Positions 1 to 6,526 of a DNA stretch of 8,606 nucleotides are shown here, piece after piece; positions within the stretch are counted from its first letter, which is position 1, and each line of letters starts with the position of its first letter. The stretch covers positions 1 to 8,606 of the forward strand of contig CADATR010000068.1 of the NCBI GenBank assembly GCA_902790885.1, read 5' to 3'. The position numbers and the translations under genes were made by a program. Below the pieces are notes generated by a model that worked only from the letters and a program-made list of their open reading frames with translations, did not search any database and was not told where the DNA came from. Origin of the DNA: an uncultured Eubacteriales bacterium. GTDB lineage: Bacteria > Bacillota_A > Clostridia > Peptostreptococcales > Anaerovoracaceae.

Positions 1-62
1 AAAACAACCGGAACAGTTGTTAAAACGATCTATGATCAAGGTCGTTTTACGGACTGTTCCGG
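1..62 (-). terminator. Long imperfect hairpin with T-rich tail, probable minus-strand terminator
   Basis: The arms CCGGAACAGT (8-17) and ACTGTTCCGG (53-62) are perfect complements. An inner stem TAAAACGA (21-28) with TCGTTTTA (42-49) is collinear with them, separated by a 3-nt internal mismatch on each side. Read on the minus strand, the stem is followed directly by TTGTTTT (7-1), as expected for an intrinsic terminator. It lies about 225 nt beyond the stop of the last minus-strand gene. The stem is longer than most terminators, so it could instead be a palindromic repeat or the end of a mobile element cut by the window edge. Confidence 0.45.
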
Positions 63-244
63 ACTTTGTTCCAGAGATTGTTCCATCCTAATGTGTTGAA
101 AATACTGTCTTTTAGCCAAGTTGGAACGATCGGAACACCAATTGCGAAAAACTGTACAGCAGCGATTCTATCGCATAAAAGTTGCAATCGTATGTTTTTC
201 GGAAGTTTACGAAAACCTTTGTTCCATTGTTCCAGGGTTTGTTA
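47..244 (-). other. Non-genic stretch with TTGTTCCA/GGAAC repeats and an unexplained open frame
   Basis: The 286 bases left of the acetyltransferase hold no gene I can support. The octamer TTGTTCCA occurs exactly at 66-73, 78-85, 219-226 and 227-234, with inverted relatives GGAAC at 10-14, 123-127 and 132-136. On the minus strand one frame stays open for 64 codons (241 to the TAA at 49-47) but has no ATG or GTG. It reads with repeated Trp-Asn pairs, ending GWNNLWNKVRNSP. It could be the decayed C-terminus of a mobile-element protein or simply a repeat-rich spacer. I do not assign a function. Confidence 0.3.
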
Positions 245-286
245 TCACAATATTCCCAGAAGAAGCTACCCGCTTTTCAATTCCGT

Positions 287-916
287 TTACTTAAATATCT
301 GTCCCGGAAGTTTCAGCTTTTCCTTTGCAGGGAATATCTTGTCGAATTCATCTACATCAGCATCATCCACATAGTATGCAGGCGGCGTCTGATATACTCC
401 GGTAATATCTTCAAGATAGCCTGGTATCAGCTCTCTGCAAAGGAAGAAGGAGTCATCGGCATCCTCCGGCAAGTCATGGTAGCGTATGCCAAACTTTCGG
501 GCATAGTCAAAACCGCTCTTGCCATAGAAGTCTATGTTGCCCTCGAACAGGACTGCGCCAAATCCCATCTCCGCAGCCTTCTCGAGGGAAAAGTCAAGCA
601 GCATTTTGCCGTATCCGTTGCGCTTCAGTTCAGGCGTTATACAGATAGGACCCATTGTCAGGACATCGATATCCCTGCCATCATCTGCATTGATAACGGT
701 TCTCACGAAAACATTCTGTCCGATCAGCCTGCCGTCCTTTTCCATGACAAAGTCGAGTTCCTTCACGAATGCCGGATCATCTCTCAGCACACGCAGCACA
801 TAATGCTCACTGCAACCGGGCTTATATACATTCCAGAACGACACCCTTACAAGATTCTCTACTTCCCTGTATTCTACTTTCTTTTCCGAACGAATTATTA
901 CGTCATTTGCATTCAT
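287..916 (-). CDS. GNAT family N-acetyltransferase (YhbS-like), 209 aa
   Basis: This is a probable acetyl-CoA-dependent N-acetyltransferase of the cytoplasm; the substrate is unknown. The GNAT core is visible. Beta-4 and motif A cover residues about 84-106, with the acetyl-CoA pyrophosphate loop at KRNGYGK (98-104). A motif-B-like segment follows at 123-136 (LFEGN..FYGKSGF), with Tyr131 in the position often used as general acid. The C-terminal extension (about 140-209, with PAYYVDDADVDEFDKIFP) is typical of the longer YhbS-like proteins. The ATG at 916 has an ideal AGGAGG ribosome site at 929-924, spaced 7 nt. The gene stands alone after the permease, 156 nt away, behind a structured leader, so it is probably regulated separately. 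Family is confident; a role in antibiotic or metabolite modification is inference only. Confidence 0.9.
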   Translation of the reverse strand: MNANDVIIRSEKKVEYREVENLVRVSFWNVYKPGCSEHYVLRVLRDDPAFVKELDFVMEKDGRLIGQNVFVRTVINADDGRDIDVLTMGPICITPELKRNGYGKMLLDFSLEKAAEMGFGAVLFEGNIDFYGKSGFDYARKFGIRYHDLPEDADDSFFLCRELIPGYLEDITGVYQTPPAYYVDDADVDEFDKIFPAKEKLKLPGQIFK

Positions 917-920
917 TTTT

Positions 921-980
921 TTACCTCCTGAAAATTGTTGACTTCAATTGCCTTTCAGCGGGAGGTTCTTGTGATCGCAC
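921..980 (-). CDS. Possible second leader ORF, 19 codons, overlapping the acetyltransferase ribosome site
   Basis: A GTG at 980-978 is preceded, 5 nt away, by GGGAGG (991-986), and opens a frame of 19 codons reading MRSQEPPAERQLKSTIFRR. Its TAA stop (923-921) overlaps the end of the AGGAGG that serves the acetyltransferase ATG at 916. The layout would allow translational coupling. The GGGAGG site lies inside the 5' arm of the leader hairpin, so it is available only when that hairpin is open. No homolog is known to me and chance is a real alternative. Confidence 0.22.
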   Translation of the reverse strand: MRSQEPPAERQLKSTIFRR

Positions 981-992
981 GCCAACCTCCCG
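959..992 (-). promoter_or_regulatory. Leader hairpin with SD and anti-SD arms upstream of acetyltransferase
   Basis: On the minus strand CGGGAGGTT (992-984) pairs perfectly with AACCTCCCG (967-959) over 9 bp, around a 16-nt loop that itself contains GTG/CAC complements. No T-run follows on either strand, so an intrinsic terminator is unlikely. The 3' arm contains ACCTCC (966-961), which is also the exact complement of GGAGGT at 928-923, part of the acetyltransferase ribosome site. The arm therefore has two mutually exclusive partners, a design seen in translational attenuators. Function is inferred from pairing only. Confidence 0.45.
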
Positions 993-993
993 G

Positions 994-1032
994 TCAGCAT
1001 ACAATCTCTAGTGTGTTGTGTAGTTTTTTCAA
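994..1032 (-). CDS. Possible leader peptide, 12 codons (MKKLHNTLEIVC)
   Basis: A TTG at 1032-1030 sits 8 nt after a good AAGGAG ribosome site (1046-1041) and opens a 12-codon frame reading MKKLHNTLEIVC. It ends at TGA 996-994, one nucleotide before the leader hairpin starts at 992. A TATAAT box lies just upstream (1063-1058), so the transcript would begin almost at this ribosome site. A ribosome stalled at the end of this ORF would cover the 5' hairpin arm. The arrangement resembles leader peptides of inducible resistance genes, but the TTG start and the lack of known homologs keep confidence low. Confidence 0.32.
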   Translation of the reverse strand: MKKLHNTLEIVC

Positions 1033-1057
1033 ACAGCACTCTCCTTTTCTATTTTAA

Positions 1058-1063
1058 ATTATA
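1058..1063 (-). promoter_or_regulatory. Perfect TATAAT -10 box for the acetyltransferase leader
   Basis: The minus strand reads TATAAT at 1063-1058, just after the permease stop at 1073. The expected start of transcription, near 1051, lies about 5 nt before the leader-ORF ribosome site. No good -35 box is present at 16-18 nt upstream; that sequence lies within the last permease codons. An activator-dependent or weak promoter is possible. Alternatively the acetyltransferase is read through from the ABC operon. Confidence 0.35.
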
Positions 1064-1072
1064 ATAATTCTA

Positions 1073-3616
1073 TCAGTTGGAATAACTCATGTCTATTGGT
1101 TCTCTCACTGCCATTCCAGGCACCACAATTGAGATCGCCGTGAATATCGGTATGCAAGCCAGCACCGGCCATATCACGAACTTATAGCTGAACATCATCA
1201 TCTGTCCTGCTATTAGATTTACAAGAATATGATTGAGAAGCATGCCGGCAGTCAGTACAAACGCGAAGGTCAGGCATATACGGAAAACTCCTTCCATTCT
1301 GAGCATTTGAGTCATCTGTCTTCCGGTCATTCCGATCGCTCTTAAAGTTCCAAGTTCAGTCCTTCGCTCATTGATTGATGTAACGGTCAGGTTAATAAAA
1401 TTCATAACACCTATGAGTGCCAGAACAAAACTCAGTGCGCCGCCAACAAGAAGGAACATCCTTACCATTTCTTTGAAGTCGTCCAGATATGTCATTCTTG
1501 ATGTATAGCCCAGCTGCGGCTTCGTAACCTCGCAGTACTCTCTGACCTCATCGTCTACTGCTTCCAGTTTTGCCTCATCTGCATTGAAGAAGAGTTTCAT
1601 TGCGCCTCCGGATTCCGGAATATGCCTCAGGTATTCACCCATCGGAAGTGTAAAGTATACATCAAGCCCGTGACTGTGTTCCGGGCCCATGGCATATGGG
1701 ATATCTCCTATCGCCATGACTTCGTACTCATCCTCTGTACCATCAGGAAATACGACTATTGCATTCTCTCCTATCTGATAGAATGCATATTCTGCATCCT
1801 TCTTCCCGTTCCCGCTTTCAACCGGAGATGACACTATTACATACTTGCCGGTTCTGAACTTTTCCCAATCGATCTCGCCTGCATCAATCTCCATATTCTC
1901 GTATGGGAATTCATCCATGCCATAAATGTGAGCATCTATGCTGTGTGTCTCATAAATCTCATGCTCGACTGCAGCTTTGTGATCTTCACTGAAGGCGAAC
2001 CAGTCAGGATGTTCTTTATATGTCTTTGCCATACGATCAAGGGCTTTTCCTTCCATGAGCTGCAACGTTTCACTCATGCGGATAGCTCCGATATCTGTCA
2101 CACCGTCTATCCTGCTCAGTGACTCGATATCTGTATCCGCTACTCCCTCATAATCCATATCCTGATAGTTCTTACTTATCACAGAGCCATCGGCGACCAT
2201 GAAGTCAGTTGCCGCAAAGTTCTTTACATATAAGTTTTTGTCAAAGCTCGATATGACCGATACTGTAACATTTATCACGATCACGCTGAGAGCAAGAGAC
2301 AGCACGACAAGAATGGTTTTGCGTCTGCTGCGCTTCAGATTCTCCCAGGCCATGGAAGTGACAGTTACCTTATGCGTTTTTCTTTTTGCAGAAAGCTTGT
2401 CGCCGGCATACTCGCTGTATCTGACTGCTTCCACAGGAGAGATCTTCTTAATTATCCTGCATGGTTTTATACAACCGGCTCTTACAGTCAGCCATGAGAA
2501 AACCGCACTGGCAGCAAATATACGTATATCAGCAATCGCCTCACTGTCTCCTGCGTTGAAATTACTCATAATATATGGCACAAGTACTACCGAGACAAAA
2601 TATCCCAGGATCAATCCGACGGGAATTGCTATCGAACTGATCATAGCTGCCTGCCGCACTATGATACGCCTAAGCTGTCTGTTAGTTGTCCCAACAGTCT
2701 TGAGCAAACCATAGTAACGGATATCTGACGAGACCGCTATGTAAAAGATGTTGTAGATTATCAGATATCCTGATGCCATGATCAGAAGAAGTATGATCAA
2801 TACAATGGCTGCAGTAGTCGGATCAAAGGTGTTTGCCGCATATGCCCAGTTTACACCGTCATTGATCTCGTCTCCCCATCCCAGACGATCTTTCAGTTCT
2901 GCCATCTGTCCGGATAAATCGTACCGGCTGCTGAAGTTGAAGCCGGGATTGACAGAGCCGGCAAAGCTGTTTGCTTCTATGAACCTGTCCTTATCAGCTT
3001 TGTTCCTCCAAGCCGGAGAAAAGCCTTCCTGAAATTCTTTTGAAACATAAATCTCATTAGCCATGGTTGCTGCCGGCTTTTCCCAGTATCCGCTTAGTCT
3101 GAAGTCTCCTTCATACTCATCGAAGCCGTTGCTTATCTTCAGGTGAATGATCTCTCCGATCTCATGCGACACACCAAACGCATCCAGTACGGATGTACAG
3201 GTTGCGATCTCGTCCGGTTCCTCCGGAAGACTTCCGGTTTCAGGCAGACTGAATCCGCATTCTGCAGCATCTTCAGTCGTATAACGGACTTCTGTATAAT
3301 CTTCATTCAGTTCTTCATTCAGGATCTCGCCAACGATGATGTTATACGAAAGGTCATGCACCTCCGGATCCCCGGAAAGCTGATCATATTCTTCCTGCGT
3401 CAGGAATTTGAATCCTGCTTGTTTGCTTGTTCCGACCTGATACATGGTATTTCGTTCAACTGATCGCATGATGCTGCCGCCCGAAGTGAAAAGCGTAGTC
3501 ATCATCACTGTTGTCAGAACGATCGCAATGGTCAGAATAATGTTGCGGCGTCTGTTTGCAGCCATGCTTTTTCTGCACAGATTGTTTATGCAACCCCGGT
3601 TATTTACACTATTCAT
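1073..3616 (-). CDS. ABC transporter permease, FtsX/MacB-like with two large extracellular domains
   Basis: This is the membrane subunit partnered with the ATPase directly upstream; such pairs export or extract peptides, lipids or antibiotics at the cytoplasmic membrane. Numbering from the ATG at 3616 (847 aa), a first helix lies at about 25-45, then an extracellular domain to about 265. A first FtsX domain (helices about 268-290, 323-347, 363-381) ends in the ISPVEAVRYSE motif. A helix at 434-455, a second extracellular domain to about 718, and a second FtsX domain (helices about 719-742, 779-803, 814-833) with TELGTLRAIGMTGRQ follow. A GTG at 3625 also fits, but the ATG at 3616 has better spacing (11 nt) from AAGGG and overlaps the ATPase stop by 8 nt. 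With about eight helices and two ectodomains it differs from ten-helix BceB. The substrate is unknown. Confidence 0.92.
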   Translation of the reverse strand: MNSVNNRGCINNLCRKSMAANRRRNIILTIAIVLTTVMMTTLFTSGGSIMRSVERNTMYQVGTSKQAGFKFLTQEEYDQLSGDPEVHDLSYNIIVGEILNEELNEDYTEVRYTTEDAAECGFSLPETGSLPEEPDEIATCTSVLDAFGVSHEIGEIIHLKISNGFDEYEGDFRLSGYWEKPAATMANEIYVSKEFQEGFSPAWRNKADKDRFIEANSFAGSVNPGFNFSSRYDLSGQMAELKDRLGWGDEINDGVNWAYAANTFDPTTAAIVLIILLLIMASGYLIIYNIFYIAVSSDIRYYGLLKTVGTTNRQLRRIIVRQAAMISSIAIPVGLILGYFVSVVLVPYIMSNFNAGDSEAIADIRIFAASAVFSWLTVRAGCIKPCRIIKKISPVEAVRYSEYAGDKLSAKRKTHKVTVTSMAWENLKRSRRKTILVVLSLALSVIVINVTVSVISSFDKNLYVKNFAATDFMVADGSVISKNYQDMDYEGVADTDIESLSRIDGVTDIGAIRMSETLQLMEGKALDRMAKTYKEHPDWFAFSEDHKAAVEHEIYETHSIDAHIYGMDEFPYENMEIDAGEIDWEKFRTGKYVIVSSPVESGNGKKDAEYAFYQIGENAIVVFPDGTEDEYEVMAIGDIPYAMGPEHSHGLDVYFTLPMGEYLRHIPESGGAMKLFFNADEAKLEAVDDEVREYCEVTKPQLGYTSRMTYLDDFKEMVRMFLLVGGALSFVLALIGVMNFINLTVTSINERRTELGTLRAIGMTGRQMTQMLRMEGVFRICLTFAFVLTAGMLLNHILVNLIAGQMMMFSYKFVIWPVLACIPIFTAISIVVPGMAVREPIDMSYSN

Positions 3617-4295
3617 GAAGCGCACCGCCCTTCATTACAACACGGCCATCCTCGATACGGATGATGCGGTCTGCCATCTGAGCGATCTCCTCGTTATGAG
3701 TGATCATGATCAGGGTCTGGCGGAATCTGGTGCAGGATGTCTTCATAAGGCCGAGCACATCCTGACTGGTTTTAGAATCGAGATTTCCTGTAGGTTCATC
3801 AGCAAGTATGATCGAAGGCTTTGTTGCAAGCGCTCTTGCGATCGCGACCCTCTGCTGCTGACCTCCTGATAACTGATTCGGCATACTCTGCGTTTTTTCA
3901 CTAAGCCCCAGTACACTAATGATCTCATCGATATGGTCCTTGTCTACTTCATTTCCGTCCAGCTGTATTGGAAGCACTATATTCTCATAAACATTCAGTA
4001 CCGGAACAAGGTTATATGCCTGAAATACAAAGCCTATCTTTCTGCGCCTGAATATAGTAAGCTCCTCATCTTTGAGACTGAATATGTCTTTACCATCCAC
4101 AAAAACAGTTCCTTCTGTCGGCCTGTCAAGACCTCCCAGCATATTAAGCAGCGTCGATTTGCCGCTTCCGCTTGTTCCGACTATTGCCACAAATTCGCCC
4201 TGCTCGACTGAGATGTCTATGCCATCTACCGCTTTTACAGGGATCTGACTCTGTTCGTAATATTTCTTCAGGTTTTCAGTTCTTAATACTTCCAT
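3609..4295 (-). CDS. ABC transporter ATP-binding protein (LolD/MacB type), 228 aa
   Basis: This is the cytoplasmic nucleotide-binding subunit powering the permease encoded immediately downstream. All hallmarks are intact: Walker A GTSGSGKST (40-48), Q-loop Gln92 in VFQAYNL, signature LSGGQ (142-146), Walker B IILADEP (162-168) with catalytic Glu167, D-loop, and switch His200 in MITHN. The length and the GGLDRPTEG segment (54-62) are typical of the MacB/LolD/BceA subfamily. The ATG at 4295 has a GGAGG site (4310-4306), spaced 10 nt, placed just after a perfect inverted repeat. The TAG stop overlaps the permease start, so the two subunits are translationally coupled. Its position after a two-component system suggests control by that regulator. 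Confidence 0.96.
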   Translation of the reverse strand: MEVLRTENLKKYYEQSQIPVKAVDGIDISVEQGEFVAIVGTSGSGKSTLLNMLGGLDRPTEGTVFVDGKDIFSLKDEELTIFRRRKIGFVFQAYNLVPVLNVYENIVLPIQLDGNEVDKDHIDEIISVLGLSEKTQSMPNQLSGGQQQRVAIARALATKPSIILADEPTGNLDSKTSQDVLGLMKTSCTRFRQTLIMITHNEEIAQMADRIIRIEDGRVVMKGGALHE

Positions 4296-4310
4296 GAATT
4301 CTGTTCCTCC

Positions 4311-4344
4311 AAAAATGCTAAGTACTTTGATTCGTACTTAGCAT
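4311..4344 (-). terminator. Perfect 11-bp inverted repeat: terminator, attenuator or regulator operator
   Basis: ATGCTAAGTAC (4315-4325) and GTACTTAGCAT (4334-4344) are perfect complements with an 8-nt loop, and on the minus strand the stem is followed by TTTT (4314-4311). This would terminate or attenuate transcription between the kinase gene and the ABC genes. The stem is AT-rich and the T-run is short and abuts the ATPase ribosome site, so readthrough seems likely. The same palindrome would also suit a dimeric response regulator, because OmpR-type regulators of ABC transporters often bind just upstream of their transporter genes. Both roles are inferred. Confidence 0.5.
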
Positions 4345-4378
4345 AGCAATACATTCTTTCCAGATCCTTTCTGAAATA

Positions 4379-5224
4379 TTACAGTTCTGACATATTCGAA
4401 AAGCAGATATCAAAGATGCTCCCTTGTCCCTCTCTGGATGTGACTTTGATGTAGCCGCCATGGTCCTCAACGATCTGTCTGGACAGATAAAGGCCAACGC
4501 CTATACCCTCCTTATCATGCACGGTGGAACCTCTGTAGAATCTGCTGAACACCTTGGGGATCTCATCCTCAGATATACCGATCCCCTGGTCTGAAACACG
4601 TATACCGGAGAACATTTCATAGGAAAATACACTGATACATATCTCTGTTCCTTCTCCGGAATACTTTACTGCGTTGTCCACTATGTTAAACACTGCCTCT
4701 GTCACCCACTTTGGATCGATCATAACGGTCGCATCATTATCTTCACTGGTCGTGATGCTGATGCCTTTTTCCTGTGCACGTGGAGTTGCCTGAGATGACG
4801 CAGTTCTGACGATATCCATCAATGAAGTCTCTTCTTTCTGAAACTGAAAGATGCCGGTTTCAAGTCTGGACATTTTCACCAGTGCCTTGATCAGCTCATC
4901 CAGCTTTCTGCTCTGCAGGCAGATCTCTTCTGCATACTCTTTTGCCGGGCCATCATTGACTGCTTCTTCAAGCAGCTGTGAATAGATCATTATATTCGTA
5001 AGAGGAGTTTTGGTCTGATGCGAAATGTTCGTGATCAGCTCCTCGATCCTGTTTTTTTCTTCCTGAAGCTTGCGCTCCGACATGGATGATGAAGACAGGT
5101 ATCTCATCAGCTTGCTTTGAAGCTTGGAGAGCTCTGATTCGTCAAACCGCGACTCATAGAAATCACCGCTTATGGCATCATCCAGCATTTTATTCAGGAT
5201 CTGATACTCATCACGCCTGAACAT
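4379..5224 (-). CDS. Soluble sensor histidine kinase without membrane segments, 281 aa
   Basis: This kinase should autophosphorylate on His and pass phosphate to the response regulator encoded just upstream. From the ATG at 5224, residues 1-60 are a hydrophilic helical N-terminus. The HisKA H-box NISHQTKTPLTNI carries His69. The ATPase domain has the N-box FNIVDNAVKYS (Asn184), G1 box SDQGIGI (Asp212), the F-box region PKVFSRFYRG, and G2 box GIGVGLYLS. I see no transmembrane helix or sensory domain, so it must take its signal from a partner or the cytoplasm; the adjacent permease is the obvious candidate. The ATG at 5260 would add 12 residues, but the 5224 start has a GGGAG site (5236-5232), spaced 7 nt, and overlaps the regulator stop by only 14 nt. 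Confidence 0.94.
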   Translation of the reverse strand: MFRRDEYQILNKMLDDAISGDFYESRFDESELSKLQSKLMRYLSSSSMSERKLQEEKNRIEELITNISHQTKTPLTNIMIYSQLLEEAVNDGPAKEYAEEICLQSRKLDELIKALVKMSRLETGIFQFQKEETSLMDIVRTASSQATPRAQEKGISITTSEDNDATVMIDPKWVTEAVFNIVDNAVKYSGEGTEICISVFSYEMFSGIRVSDQGIGISEDEIPKVFSRFYRGSTVHDKEGIGVGLYLSRQIVEDHGGYIKVTSREGQGSIFDICFSNMSEL

Positions 5225-5894
5225 CCTGCTGCTCCCATCTGAAAACATAACCGACGCCATATACTGTATGGATCAGCTTTTCATCTTTGCGTTCGATCTT
5301 ATCACGAAGCCTTTTTACCGAGACAGTCAGTGCGTTTTCATCTACATACTGCTGATTCTGCCACACATAATCGATCAGTCTCTCTCGGGATAATGTTATC
5401 CCTTCATTCGTGGCAAAACACCTGAGAAGCCTTATCTCAGTCTTGCTCAGTTCGATCTCTGCACCATCCTTGCTGAAATGGAGATTATCGAAATCCAGAG
5501 ATAGACCATTTTTATCATATGAAAATGACCCAGCCGCGGCATTAGCACGTGCGAGCAGTTTTTGAACACGGAGCCTGAGCGCCATCAGCGAAAATGGCTT
5601 TGTCACATAGTCGTCTGCACCAAGACTAAGCCCTGTCACTTCATCCAGTTCAGTGTCATTTGCAGTAAGGATAAGCACAGGGATCTGCGAAGTCTTTCTT
5701 AATTCCTTGAGGAATCCCAAACCATTCCCATCGGGGAGGTTCAGATCCAGAATGATCAGATCTGCAGAATGTATATCCTTTGCATCGCGCAGGTTATAGC
5801 AGCAACAGAAATCATATTGTTCTTTGCCCAGCGTCAGCTCAATGCCGTGGTTGATCGCCGGATCGTCTTCTATTATCACAATTTTCTTCTTCAT
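5211..5894 (-). CDS. OmpR/PhoB-family response regulator, 227 aa
   Basis: This DNA-binding regulator is the likely partner of the overlapping kinase. The receiver domain (1-118) has the acidic pair Asp10-Asp11, phospho-acceptor Asp50 in LIILDLNLPDGNG, the switch Thr77 and Lys99 in VTKPFS. The C-terminal winged helix (about 128-220) has LSKTEIRLL, the recognition-helix region ALTVSVKRLRDKIE and the wing HTVYGVGYVF. The start at 5894 is chosen because IVIIEDD must be near the N-terminus; longer readings to 6080 only translate the end of the acetyltransferase gene in another frame. It begins 7 nt after that gene's stop, with a modest GAAAG ribosome site. Probable targets are its own operon and the ABC genes downstream. 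Confidence 0.96.
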   Translation of the reverse strand: MKKKIVIIEDDPAINHGIELTLGKEQYDFCCCYNLRDAKDIHSADLIILDLNLPDGNGLGFLKELRKTSQIPVLILTANDTELDEVTGLSLGADDYVTKPFSLMALRLRVQKLLARANAAAGSFSYDKNGLSLDFDNLHFSKDGAEIELSKTEIRLLRCFATNEGITLSRERLIDYVWQNQQYVDENALTVSVKRLRDKIERKDEKLIHTVYGVGYVFRWEQQDVQA

Positions 5895-5901
5895 TTTTCT
5901 T

Positions 5902-6453
5902 TCAGTCCAAAAGTTCCAAGCGCATAAGGACGAGTTCCTGCCAGCCGCTATAGCGGGAACGGAAGCCCTTCGGATTGCGTCCGTATTGGGCAAAGCCCTC
6001 GCTCTCATAGAGTGTGATCGCACGCTCGTTTTGAGCTGCCACATCCAGCTCCAGCTGGGCATAACCGGCTTCCTTTGCACATTCGATACACGCCCTTGTC
6101 AGAGCACGGCCAATCCCAAGGTCCCAGAAATCCTTATCTACGCTTATGCCCATTTCAGCACGATGCTTCACTTTATCCTTAGTTCCGACTCGACTGATGC
6201 CCGCAGTCCCGACAACTCTGCCATCGATTTCAGCCAGTATTTCAATCTCGTCCGGGCTGTCGGTCTTTGCCTGCAGAAAATCAGCCTCCTGCTGCGCATC
6301 AAACCTGTTTTCATCCGAATATGAGAGCAGCCAGTCTGTCTGCTCATGTGTCAGATTGAATATATCAAGAACAGACTTGCCATCAGCTGCAGTGCCGTTG
6401 CGCAGGATGCATGTCCTGCCGTCCTTCAATTTTATCGCTTTCTGGTATGTCAT
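5902..6453 (-). CDS. GNAT family N-acetyltransferase (RimI/PhnO-like), 183 aa
   Basis: This is a probable acetyl-CoA-dependent N-acetyltransferase with unknown substrate. Motif A is clear: a beta strand with AEMGISVDKDFWD followed by the acetyl-CoA loop DLGIGRA (111-117) and a helix. Motif B follows as ELDVAAQNERAITLYESEGF (135-154), with the conserved Asn142 and Tyr149. The length matches the RimI-like group. The ATG at 6453 has an AGAGG site, spaced 10 nt. Only 7 nt separate its stop from the response regulator, so it appears to be the first gene of the regulator-kinase operon. This makes it a candidate effector, such as one modifying the compound the ABC transporter responds to, but that is inference. 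Confidence 0.93.
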   Translation of the reverse strand: MTYQKAIKLKDGRTCILRNGTAADGKSVLDIFNLTHEQTDWLLSYSDENRFDAQQEADFLQAKTDSPDEIEILAEIDGRVVGTAGISRVGTKDKVKHRAEMGISVDKDFWDLGIGRALTRACIECAKEAGYAQLELDVAAQNERAITLYESEGFAQYGRNPKGFRSRYSGWQELVLMRLELLD

Positions 6454-6491
6454 TGTTGATATTCCTCTTTGTTTCCCAGCCTTCTTCTATC

Positions 6492-6510
6492 CAGCGATCG
6501 ATCGTCGCTG
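6492..6510. repeat. Short inverted repeat CAGCGA/TCGCTG
   Basis: CAGCGA (6492-6497) and TCGCTG (6505-6510) are perfect complements around the 7-nt spacer TCGATCG. The hairpin lies about 40 nt upstream of the acetyltransferase start, in its mRNA leader. It may be incidental. Confidence 0.3.
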
Positions 6511-6526
6511 CGTTAATATCCTGATA

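Noticed and set aside
8..62. Integron attC site or CRISPR repeat
   Set aside because: No GTTRRRY/RYYYAAC core pair is seen and the repeats are not regularly spaced with unique spacers.
182..931. 249-codon plus-strand open frame opposite the left acetyltransferase
   Set aside because: It is antisense to a gene with clear GNAT motifs and an ideal ribosome site, and its translation has no recognisable domain.
959..992. Intrinsic terminator for the ABC operon
   Set aside because: No T-run follows the stem on the minus strand; a leader structure explains it better.
2199..2714. 171-codon plus-strand open frame inside the permease
   Set aside because: It mirrors the hydrophobic FtsX segment of the permease on the other strand and has no independent support.
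3609..4295. Naming the transporter bceA/bceB
   Set aside because: The ATPase is generic for the MacB/LolD/BceA group and the permease topology does not match BceB.
5895..6080. N-terminal extension of the response regulator to 6080
   Set aside because: The added residues translate the end of the acetyltransferase gene in another frame; receiver domains start at the MKKKIVIIEDD segment.
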